Positions 1-7,431 of a stretch of DNA of 14,504 nt are shown in pieces. How positions within the stretch are numbered: the stretch's first letter is position 1; each line of letters opens with the position of its first letter. The notes under the pieces were generated by a model, which ran no database searches, was not told where the DNA came from, and worked only from the letters and a program-made list of their open reading frames with translations. Position numbers and translations under genes: made by a program. This stretch comes from CADCVW01 sp035644935 (GTDB taxonomy: Bacteria > Pseudomonadota > Alphaproteobacteria > Sphingomonadales > Sphingomonadaceae). The stretch covers positions 1 through 14,504 of the forward strand of contig DASQNO010000004.1 of the NCBI GenBank assembly GCA_035644935.1, read 5' to 3'.

Positions 1-26
1 AAGGTCAGGCCGAGCGGGATATCCAT
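1..26 (-). CDS. guaB: Start of IMP dehydrogenase (partial, runs off the left edge)
   Basis: A minus-strand ATG lies at 26-24, and the eight complete codons before the edge read MDIPLGLT. As I recall it, this matches the beginning of sphingomonad IMP dehydrogenases, which continue with FDDVLL; that continuation lies outside the window. IMP dehydrogenase makes XMP from IMP with NAD+, the committed step to GTP. The upstream ribosome binding site is weak (a purine run AAAGAA about 8 nt before the ATG). The gene lies downstream of and in the same direction as the M28 peptidase gene, 68 bp away. With only eight residues the identification rests on recall of the family's N-terminus and stays tentative. 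Confidence 0.5.
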
Positions 27-73
27 CGCAAATTCTTTGGCAGGCGGACGTTGCGAGTCAAGTCCGATCCCGC

Positions 74-89
74 TCCCGCGCAGGCGGGA
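74..89. repeat. Short GC-rich stem-loop between the M28 peptidase gene and guaB
   Basis: TCCCGC at 74-79 and GCGGGA at 84-89 form a perfect 6-bp stem with the loop GCAG. It lies 5 bp past the stop codon of the M28 peptidase gene. There is no T-run on either strand, so it is a poor intrinsic terminator. Stems of this kind are common dispersed palindromes in GC-rich Proteobacteria. It could be a small REP-like element or a weak attenuator ahead of guaB. Confidence 0.4.
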
Positions 90-94
90 AAGGA

Positions 95-1546
95 TTACTT
101 CCGCCGGTACCGTTTGGGGTCCGCCATCGCCCGCGTCAGCAGCACGTGCAGCTCTGCATCCTCGGCCGCGCCGCCGAGCGGGGTGGCGTCGGTGAACTCG
201 TCCTCGGGCCCATGGTAGGCGCCGCCCAGAAACGCCTGCAGCAGCTTCATGTCGGCGAACGATCCGCCGGCCATGACCGCCGGCACGCCGGCGCGCGTGA
301 ACACCGCGCCATCCTGCCGGTTGATGAAGCCGTTGGCGTCCAGATCCTGATCCAGCGGCCGTCCCTGCGCGCGCGCCGCCTCGTCGATCAGCGGGTCGAT
401 CGCCGTGTTGCCCCGGTTGACCGCCGACACGGGCAGCCCGCGCGGCCCGATCGCGATGGTGTCGATATTGAGCACGCCGGCGATTTTGGCCAGCGGCACC
501 GTTGGCGCGTCGACATAGGCGGCTGCGCCCAGCAGGCCCGACTCCTCGGCGGTGGTCGCGACGAAGACGATGTCCCGCGCCGACCGCTTGCCGCGCGCGA
601 GCCGCTCCGCGACCTCGATCATCACCGCAATGCCGCTCGCATTGTCCACCGCGCCGTTGCAGATCCGGTCCGGCGCGCCTTCGGGCCGGCAGATCCCCAG
701 ATGATCCCAATGGCCGATGATCGCCACCGCCTCGCCGTCCGCGCCCGTGCCCGGCAGCGTTCCGACAACGTTGTGGCTCGTGTAGCGCCGGATGGTGGTG
801 CTGACCATCGCGTCCAGCGTCAGGTCCAAGGCTAACGGCACGAAGCCTGGCGCGGCCGCCGCGGTGCGCAACGCGGCCGCATCCCGCCCCGATGCCGTCG
901 CCAGCGCCGCGAACGCCGGGGCGGATGCGACGCCCCCGCCCGCCGCCGGGGGGCCGGGGCGCGACGTCTGCGTTTGTCCGTATGCGGCGCGGATGCGGTC
1001 CCAGGGCGCACCGGCATCCAGCACGGCGATCACCACCGCGGCGCCCGCCTTCTGAAACGCTTCGATCCGGCGCGGGACCGGCGGCACGTCCGTGCGGCCG
1101 GCCGGAGCGCCGGCAAGCATCAGCACGACCTTGCCTCGCACGTCCACCGGCGGCGTCAGGCCGTATCCGGCGAACGTCACCCGCCCGTTCAGCCGCTGCG
1201 CGCCTTCGCCGGCGCCGATCAGCACCTCGTCCGCGCCCGTCACCGGCTTGCCCCGCGCTGTCCAGCCTATGTCGCTTTGGCCCGGCGTGCGGTCCACCAG
1301 CGCCACCGGCTGGAACCACGACCCATCAGCCGCGCCGGGCCGCAGCCCCGCGCGCGCCCAGGCGGTGGCGATGTAGCTCAGCGTCTTGCCGCTCGCGACC
1401 GTGCCGGGCTTGCGGCCTTCATAATCATCGCTCGCCAGGACGCTGATATGCCCGGCGAGATCGGCCTCGCTGATCCGGTCGCGGGCGGGAAGCGGGTTGG
1501 CGGCGAGCGCCAGAGCGAGGGCGGAGGCGAATATTGTCATACTCAC
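95..1546 (-). CDS. Secreted M28-family zinc metallopeptidase
   Basis: The protein has 483 residues with an N-terminal signal peptide (about residues 3-21, hydrophobic with an Ala-rich end). An insert of PA-domain type (about 120-235) precedes the catalytic domain. The M28 di-zinc ligands are visible in the expected order: His279 and Asp281 in GHWDHLGI, Asp301 in NGAVDNASG, the Glu334-Glu335 pair in TTAEESG, Asp362 in LNIDT and His445 in AYHGPED. M28 enzymes of this type are periplasmic or exported aminopeptidases; the substrate cannot be read from the sequence. The start is GTG at 1546, with a weak GGGTG 7 nt upstream; an ATG two codons later (1540) is equally possible. The gene lies 30 bp downstream of the CitE-like gene in the same direction, so the two may be cotranscribed. 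Confidence 0.93.
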   Translation of the reverse strand: MSMTIFASALALALAANPLPARDRISEADLAGHISVLASDDYEGRKPGTVASGKTLSYIATAWARAGLRPGAADGSWFQPVALVDRTPGQSDIGWTARGKPVTGADEVLIGAGEGAQRLNGRVTFAGYGLTPPVDVRGKVVLMLAGAPAGRTDVPPVPRRIEAFQKAGAAVVIAVLDAGAPWDRIRAAYGQTQTSRPGPPAAGGGVASAPAFAALATASGRDAAALRTAAAAPGFVPLALDLTLDAMVSTTIRRYTSHNVVGTLPGTGADGEAVAIIGHWDHLGICRPEGAPDRICNGAVDNASGIAVMIEVAERLARGKRSARDIVFVATTAEESGLLGAAAYVDAPTVPLAKIAGVLNIDTIAIGPRGLPVSAVNRGNTAIDPLIDEAARAQGRPLDQDLDANGFINRQDGAVFTRAGVPAVMAGGSFADMKLLQAFLGGAYHGPEDEFTDATPLGGAAEDAELHVLLTRAMADPKRYRRK

Positions 1547-1576
1547 CGGTTCGCACCCGCGCGTGCCCCGCGCAAG

Positions 1577-2386
1577 CTAGTTCGCGCGCGCGAGAAGCCG
1601 CCTCGCCGCATCGACGTGCAGCTGCTCCACCATGCGCCCGCGAAATCGCTCCGCCCCGCCGCTCGCCGCCGCCACCAGCGCAGCGGCGTCCTCGAGGTCG
1701 GCGGGTGACGGCCCGAAAGCGCGGTTGGCGGGCGCGATCTGGCCCGGGTGGATCAGCGCCTTGCCGTCGAACCCCCACGCGACGCCCTGCCGCGCCTCCG
1801 CCTCGAACCCTGCGGCATCGTCCAACCGGTTGTACACGCCGTCGAACGCCGCAATCCCCGCCGCGCGCGCGGCCAGCACCATCATCTGCAGCGCCGTGGC
1901 CAGCCCGGCCCGGCCCGCCTCGTTGCGGATACCCGTCGCCGCGCAGAGGTCGTTGGTGCCGGCGATCAGCCCGACAACCCCCACCGCCCGCGCGATCGCC
2001 GCTGCCTGCAGCACCGCTTCCGGCGTCTCGATCATCGCCAGCACGGGCTTGCCCGCGGCGGCGGCGAACGCGGTCAGCGCCGCCGGCTCCTCGACCATCG
2101 GCAGCACGACCAGATGCGCGTCCGACCCGCGCACGGCCTCGCAGTCGGCCGCATGATGCGTACTCGCCGTGCCGTTGACGCGGATGGCGACCAGCACGCC
2201 CCCGAACGCCGTCCGCACCGCATCCACCGCCGCCGCACGCGCCGCGTTCTTGTCCGCCTCCTTTACCGCGTCTTCCAGGTCGAGCACGATGAGGTCCGCC
2301 CCGGCGCCCCGCGCCTTTTCGATCGCACGCGGGTTGGACGCCGGCAGGAACAGCGCCGACCGTACCTCGCGAAGCCTGGCGATCAC
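1577..2386 (-). CDS. HpcH/HpaI aldolase / citrate lyase beta-subunit (CitE)-like lyase
   Basis: From the GTG at 2386 the protein has 269 residues and opens with the family's first beta strand (RSALFLPAS, residues 9-17). Other family marks are LIVLDLEDAV (32-41), AIRVNG (67-72), MIETPEAV (118-125) with Glu120 a likely Mg2+ ligand, GTNDL (143-147) with Asp146 the likely second ligand, and GKALIHPGQI (208-217), typical of CitE-like proteins. The fold is a TIM barrel that cleaves or forms C-C bonds in acyl-CoA or 2-keto acid substrates, for example malyl-CoA, citramalyl-CoA or citryl groups. No citrate lyase alpha or gamma subunit is nearby, so a standalone CoA-ester lyase or thioesterase is more likely than citrate lyase. 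The frame stays open to a TTG at 2434, but the family alignment favours 2386. Confidence 0.85.
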   Translation of the reverse strand: MIARLREVRSALFLPASNPRAIEKARGAGADLIVLDLEDAVKEADKNAARAAAVDAVRTAFGGVLVAIRVNGTASTHHAADCEAVRGSDAHLVVLPMVEEPAALTAFAAAAGKPVLAMIETPEAVLQAAAIARAVGVVGLIAGTNDLCAATGIRNEAGRAGLATALQMMVLAARAAGIAAFDGVYNRLDDAAGFEAEARQGVAWGFDGKALIHPGQIAPANRAFGPSPADLEDAAALVAAASGGAERFRGRMVEQLHVDAARRLLARAN

Positions 2387-2397
2387 GACGAAACCGC

Positions 2398-2426
2398 TTG
2401 GCGCGCGGCGCGTCCCGCCGCATTGT
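2398..2426 (+). promoter_or_regulatory. Possible sigma70-type promoter of the SPFH-nfeD operon
   Basis: TTGGCG at 2398-2403 and CATTGT at 2421-2426 are separated by 17 nt, in the divergent gap before the SPFH gene. The match is partial (4/6 and 3/6), so this is only a candidate. It would place the start point about 25 nt before the strong ribosome binding site at 2446-2453. Confidence 0.25.
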
Positions 2427-2458
2427 GCGCGCAAACGGCAACTTCGGGGGGAGCCACC

Positions 2459-3439
2459 ATGTTCACGATCATCGCGTCAGTCCTGGTCGTCATGGCCCTG
2501 ATCTTCGTTCTCACCGGCATCAAGATCGTCCGTCAGGGCTTCCACTACACGATCGAACATTTCGGCCGCTTCACGGCCGTCGCGCGGCCCGGCTTCAACT
2601 TCTACCTCCCCTTCTTTTATCGCGTCGGCCGCAAGGTCAACATGATGGAACAGGTGCTCGACATTCCGGGGCAGGAGATCATCACCAAGGACAACGCCAT
2701 GGTCGCCGTCGACGGCGTGGTGTTCTTCCAGGTGCTCGACGCGGCCAAGGCGGCGTACGAGGTCTCCGACCTCTACCTCGCCATTATGCAGCTCACGACC
2801 ACCAACCTGCGCACGGTGATGGGCTCGATGGACCTCGACGAGACCCTGTCCAAGCGCGACGAGATCAACGCCCGGCTGCTCACCGTCGTCGACGACGCCA
2901 CCAACAGCTGGGGCGTCAAGGTGACGCGCGTCGAACTCAAGGACATCCGCCCGCCCGCCGACATCGTCAACGCCATGGGCCGGCAGATGAAGGCGGAGCG
3001 CGAGAAGCGCGCGTTGATCCTCGAATCCGAAGGCCTGCGCGCGTCGGAGATCCTGAAAGCCGAAGGCGCCAAGCAGGGCCAGATTCTCCAGTCCGAAGGC
3101 CGCCGCGAAGCCGCCTTCCGCGACGCCGAGGCGCGCGAGCGCGAAGCGGAGGCGGAGGCCAAGGCGACGCAGATGGTGTCGGACGCGATCAGCGGCGGCA
3201 ACGCGCAGGCGTTCAACTACTTCATCGCGCAAAAATACGTGGAGGCGATCGGCAAGTTCGCCGACTCGCCCAACGCCAAGACGATCCTGTTCCCGGTGGA
3301 GGCGACGCAGCTCGTCGGCACGCTCGGCGGTATCGGCGAACTGGCGCGCCAGGCCTTCTCGCCAGATAAGCCGGGCCAGACTGGTGACACGCCGGCGCCG
3401 CAGCGTCGCGGCCCCTTCGAACTGCCGCCCGCGCAATGA
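2459..3439 (+). CDS. qmcA: SPFH/Band 7 (stomatin-like) membrane protein, QmcA family
   Basis: The protein has 326 residues. It carries an N-terminal membrane segment (about 2-20), an SPFH/Band 7 domain (about 22-180, including PFFYRVGRKVNMMEQ and the KDNAMVAVDGVVFFQV stretch), and a charged Ala/Glu-rich coiled-coil (about 172-242). It ends in a segment predicted to aid oligomer formation and a Pro-rich tail. Proteins of this group form large membrane-bound rings or cages in the inner membrane and are tied to membrane-protein quality control and functional membrane microdomains. The ATG at 2459 has an excellent Shine-Dalgarno GGGGGGAG at 2446-2453; the frame is open further upstream but this start sits exactly before the membrane segment. 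The gene overlaps its NfeD partner by ATGA, the usual arrangement for this pair. Confidence 0.93.
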   Translation: MFTIIASVLVVMALIFVLTGIKIVRQGFHYTIEHFGRFTAVARPGFNFYLPFFYRVGRKVNMMEQVLDIPGQEIITKDNAMVAVDGVVFFQVLDAAKAAYEVSDLYLAIMQLTTTNLRTVMGSMDLDETLSKRDEINARLLTVVDDATNSWGVKVTRVELKDIRPPADIVNAMGRQMKAEREKRALILESEGLRASEILKAEGAKQGQILQSEGRREAAFRDAEAREREAEAEAKATQMVSDAISGGNAQAFNYFIAQKYVEAIGKFADSPNAKTILFPVEATQLVGTLGGIGELARQAFSPDKPGQTGDTPAPQRRGPFELPPAQ

Positions 3440-3885
3440 CGCCGGAGGACATCGCCGCCAACTCGCACTGGTGGTGGCTGATCGGCGGGCTCGTTCTCCT
3501 AAGCGCGGAGATGCTGGTGCCCGGCGTTTATCTCGTCTGGCTTGGCGTCGCCGCGCTCCTCACGGGCGTGCTCGCCTTCGTCCTGCCCTTGCCCGCCGAA
3601 CTCGCATCCTTCGCCGCGCTCTCCGTCGGGGCGACGCTGGTCGGTCGCGGCTGGTACCGCAACCGCCCGGTGGTCACCAGCGACCCGCTCCTGAACGATC
3701 GCGCCGCGCAGCTGATCGGCACGGTGGTCACCGTCGTCGAGGCCGCGAATGACGGCCGGCTGCGCGTCAAGGTCGGCGACGGCATCTGGAGCGCGCGTGG
3801 CCAGTCCGCCGCGGGAGAACAGGTCCGCATCATCGGCTACGAAGGCCAGACACTGATCGTCGAACCTCTCAGTACCCCGGCGTAG
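3436..3885 (+). CDS. NfeD family membrane protein, partner of the SPFH protein
   Basis: The 149-residue protein has three closely packed hydrophobic segments (about 12-29, 32-50 and 54-71) followed by a soluble OB-fold-like NfeD domain (about 88-145: LIGTVVTVVEA, RLRVKVGDG, GEQVRIIGYEG). This is the short NfeD1b type (YbbJ-like) without the protease domain. It starts in the ATGA overlap with the upstream SPFH gene, so translation is probably coupled and the two products act together in the inner membrane. The last four codons (Ser-Thr-Pro-Ala) and the TAG stop lie inside the left arm of a palindromic repeat. The repeat therefore appears to have supplied the present C-terminus. Confidence 0.92.
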   Translation: MTPEDIAANSHWWWLIGGLVLLSAEMLVPGVYLVWLGVAALLTGVLAFVLPLPAELASFAALSVGATLVGRGWYRNRPVVTSDPLLNDRAAQLIGTVVTVVEAANDGRLRVKVGDGIWSARGQSAAGEQVRIIGYEGQTLIVEPLSTPA

Positions 3886-3941
3886 GCCGGGGTCCAGTGA
3901 CACCCGCGGCACGACTGGACCCCGGCCTACGCCGGGGTACT
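3871..3941. repeat. REP-like inverted pair (BIME-type), copy 1
   Basis: Two 28-nt arms (3871-3898 and 3914-3941) are perfect reverse complements across a 15-nt spacer. Each arm is also a hairpin by itself: ACCCCGGC and GCCGGGGT form an 8-bp stem with a 4-nt loop (GTAG on the left, CTAC on the right). The element lies between the convergent nfeD and YceI genes and overlaps the nfeD stop codon. The right arm with flanks (3908-3942) is identical over 35 bp to 11201-11235. The placement suits a transcript 3'-end stabiliser or a barrier between convergent genes. No T-run follows, so classical Rho-independent termination is not supported. Confidence 0.9.
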
Positions 3942-3984
3942 CGCAAGGTAATGATTCGGGAGGTGCCTCCCCGCCGAGGGACTT

Positions 3985-4596
3985 CTACTCCTTCTCAAAC
4001 GCCGCGTTGATCTGCAAATCCACCGCGTCGCCCACCGCCGGCACGCCGTATGTGATCCCGAACGCGCTGCGGCTGATCCGCGTGGTCGCGGCGAAGCCGA
4101 TATTGAGCGCCTTGTTGCCCATCGGATTGTTGCCCGCGCCGATGAACCTGGCGTCGAGCACCACCGGCCGCGTCACACCGCGCAGCGTCAGATTGCCCGT
4201 GATGCGCGCGCGCGTTCCCGTCGCCTGCACGCGCGTCGACGTAAACGTCGCGGTCGGATGCTTGCCCACGTCGAAGAAGTCGGCGTTCCTCAGGTGCGTG
4301 TCCAGCGCGCCGCTGGTGCTCACCACCCGGTTCATCGGGATGGTGATCGACAGCCGGCTCGCGTTCGGGCGTCGCGGATCGATCACCAGCGTCCCCGTCG
4401 CATCCGCGAACAACCCGCTGAACAGGCTGAAACCCAGGTGATTAACCGTCCAGTTCACCTGCGTGTGCGCAGGGTCCACCTTGTACGTCCCCGCCTGCAC
4501 GCGCGCGACATCGGCGGTGCCCGGTATCGGCATCGGCTGCGCTCCGAGCGACGGGGCCAGCGCAATGAACAAAGCGGGGATAAGCAGAAGGCGCAT
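3985..4596 (-). CDS. Secreted YceI-family protein
   Basis: From the ATG at 4596 the protein has 203 residues, beginning with a clear signal peptide (MRLLLIPALFIALAPSLGA, cut near residue 19 or 20). The YceI domain follows (about 34-203), with the family's pattern GTYKVDPAHTQVNWTVNHLGFS near its start, the DFFDVGKHPTATFTS stretch in the middle, and the end GDAVDLQINAAFEK. YceI proteins are periplasmic lipocalin-like beta barrels that bind polyprenoid or other amphiphilic ligands. Some are base- or stress-inducible; the ligand here is unknown. The chosen start has GGAG 8 nt upstream. The frame stays open for 25 more codons, but those would precede the signal peptide. The gene follows pckA in the same direction across 111 bp. 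Confidence 0.93.
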   Translation of the reverse strand: MRLLLIPALFIALAPSLGAQPMPIPGTADVARVQAGTYKVDPAHTQVNWTVNHLGFSLFSGLFADATGTLVIDPRRPNASRLSITIPMNRVVSTSGALDTHLRNADFFDVGKHPTATFTSTRVQATGTRARITGNLTLRGVTRPVVLDARFIGAGNNPMGNKALNIGFAATTRISRSAFGITYGVPAVGDAVDLQINAAFEKE

Positions 4597-4662
4597 CGAC
4601 GATCTCCGGTAAGGCGAGCCTCGATCTACCACGCGTCGCCGCCCGCTTGCCAGTTGCCGACC

Positions 4663-4681
4663 GCGCAACACGATGTTGCGC
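4663..4681 (-). terminator. Hairpin downstream of pckA, possible terminator
   Basis: GCGCAACA at 4663-4670 and TGTTGCGC at 4674-4681 form a perfect 8-bp stem with a 3-nt loop, about 27 bp past the pckA stop codon. There is no T-run after it on the minus strand. It may pause or protect the 3' end of the transcript rather than terminate it alone. Confidence 0.4.
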
Positions 4682-4707
4682 CGATCAGCTTGCCGGTGCC
4701 GCCTCGA

Positions 4708-6303
<1,596 letters not shown>

Positions 6304-6336
6304 TGCATTGCTCCTGGTATGATAAATAGTGGCGGT

Positions 6337-6350
6337 GCGCGGGCCCGCGC
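6337..6350. promoter_or_regulatory. 14-bp GC palindrome near the predicted pckA start point
   Basis: GCGCGGGCCCGCGC is a perfect palindrome about 5 nt downstream of the predicted pckA transcription start. Its position would suit an operator or a 5'-UTR structure. In DNA this GC-rich it could also be chance. Confidence 0.25.
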
Positions 6351-6361
6351 GGCTGCGCCGG

Positions 6362-6390
6362 GCTATATCCAGCATGCGGCAACCGGTCAA
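6362..6390 (-). promoter_or_regulatory. Sigma70-type promoter of pckA
   Basis: On the minus strand TTGACC (6390-6385) and TATAGC (6367-6362) are separated by exactly 17 nt, which is a strong match in otherwise GC-rich DNA. The predicted start near 6355 gives a 5' leader of about 50 nt before the TTG start codon of pckA. Confidence 0.55.
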
Positions 6391-6455
6391 AAACACCGAT
6401 CGTCATCCGGCCAGGGCGGGACCTGTGCGTAAATGGCCGCGGGTCGTCCCAAAAC

Positions 6456-6549
6456 CCGTTCGGGCTGAGCCTGTCGAAGCCCATACCTTCCTTCATCCCG
6501 CTGGACGCCTTTGAAAGAGTAAGCCCTTCGACAGGCTCAGGGCGAACGG
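6456..6549. repeat. Second type of REP-like inverted doublet, between pckA and chvI
   Basis: The arms 6456-6482 and 6523-6549 are inverted copies of a 27-nt unit around the core TGAGCCTGTCGAAG, separated by 40 bp. They differ where GGG/CCC flanks of the core are swapped (GGGC...CCC in one arm, CCC...GGGC in the other), so each arm keeps its own local pairing. This unit is a well-known dispersed repeat of sphingomonads, xanthomonads and other Proteobacteria. Unusually, it lies between the 5' ends of two divergent genes rather than at 3' ends. It separates the pckA promoter from the chvI leader. No transposase gene is next to it. Confidence 0.85.
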
Positions 6550-6598
6550 AGGTGTGGTGAGCCGAACCCACCGATGACCGCGACCCTGGATCGTTACG

Positions 6599-6615
6599 CT
6601 GCTGCACGGCAGCAG
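6599..6615. promoter_or_regulatory. 7-bp inverted repeat upstream of chvI
   Basis: CTGCTGC (6599-6605) and GCAGCAG (6609-6615) are perfect inverted copies with a 3-nt spacer, 103 bp before the chvI start. It could be a dimeric regulator site or a small leader hairpin. I found no convincing -35/-10 pair for chvI near it. Confidence 0.25.
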
Positions 6616-6717
6616 TTTATCCTGAGCGACGCCGCAGGCGGCCTCGAAGGGCTCGCGATGACGGCGCCGCTGCTTGCTATTGTTGCGAACCCCCGCCCCG
6701 TCCTCTACCTCCGCCCG

Positions 6718-7431
6718 ATGACGGCTACGATCGCGCTCGTCGACGATGACCGCAACATCCTGACCTCCGTGTCGATCGCGCTGCAGGCCGAAGGCTTCGC
6801 CACGCGCGTCTACACCGACGGGGAATCGGCGCTGAAGGCGCTGACGGTGAACCCGCCCGACCTCGCCGTGCTCGACATAAAAATGCCGCGCATGGACGGG
6901 CTGCAGCTCCTCGCCCGCCTTCGCGAAACCTCGCAGATCCCCGTCATCTTCCTGACCAGCAAGGACGAGGAGGACGACGAGGCGGCGGGCCTGGCGCTGG
7001 GCGCCGACGATTACATCGCCAAGCCCTTCTCGCAGACGCTGCTGATCGCCCGCATCCGCGCCATCCTGCGCCGCACCGAACTGCGCGCCGCCGACGCCGC
7101 CGCCCCGGCCGGCGCGCCCGCCGCTCGCGACGTCATCGCCCGCGGCCCGCTGGAAATGGATCCGGCGCGCCACAAGGTCCGCTGGCGCGGCCACGACGTC
7201 GTGCTCACCGTGTCCGAATTCATGATCCTGGAGGCGCTCGCCACGCGCCCGGGCGTCGTCAAGTCGCGCAACCAGCTGATGGACGCCGCCTATCAGGACG
7301 ACGTCTATGTCGACGACCGCACGATCGACAGCCACATCAAGCGGCTCCGCCGCAAGTTCCGCGCCGTCGACGACGGCTTCAAGGGCATCGAGACGCTTTA
7401 CGGCGTCGGCTACCGCTTTGCGGAGGTCTGA
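6718..7431 (+). CDS. chvI: ChvI-type response regulator (OmpR/PhoB family)
   Basis: The 237-residue protein has a receiver domain (about 4-118) and a winged-helix DNA-binding domain (about 140-235). The acidic cluster Asp9-Asp10-Asp11, phosphoacceptor Asp53 (in VLDIKMPRMDG), Thr80-Ser81 and Lys102 (in DDYIAKPFS) are all present. It is predicted to be phosphorylated by the sensor kinase encoded next. ChvI/ExoS-type regulators of alphaproteobacteria control envelope, acid and exopolysaccharide responses and, in Agrobacterium, pckA. The start at 6718 matches the family's N-terminus (MTATIALVDDD) but lacks a ribosome binding site. An in-frame ATG at 6658 has GAAGGG in good position and would add 20 residues. 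The gene is divergent from pckA. Confidence 0.95.
   Translation: MTATIALVDDDRNILTSVSIALQAEGFATRVYTDGESALKALTVNPPDLAVLDIKMPRMDGLQLLARLRETSQIPVIFLTSKDEEDDEAAGLALGADDYIAKPFSQTLLIARIRAILRRTELRAADAAAPAGAPAARDVIARGPLEMDPARHKVRWRGHDVVLTVSEFMILEALATRPGVVKSRNQLMDAAYQDDVYVDDRTIDSHIKRLRRKFRAVDDGFKGIETLYGVGYRFAEV

Noticed and set aside
2387..2434. Longer CitE-like protein starting at TTG 2434
   Set aside because: The extra 16 residues precede the first conserved strand, have no family counterpart that I recognise, and eat into the divergent promoter gap.
6655..6683. TATTGT at 6678-6683 as a chvI -10 box
   Set aside because: No acceptable -35 lies 16-18 nt upstream, so I do not call a promoter.
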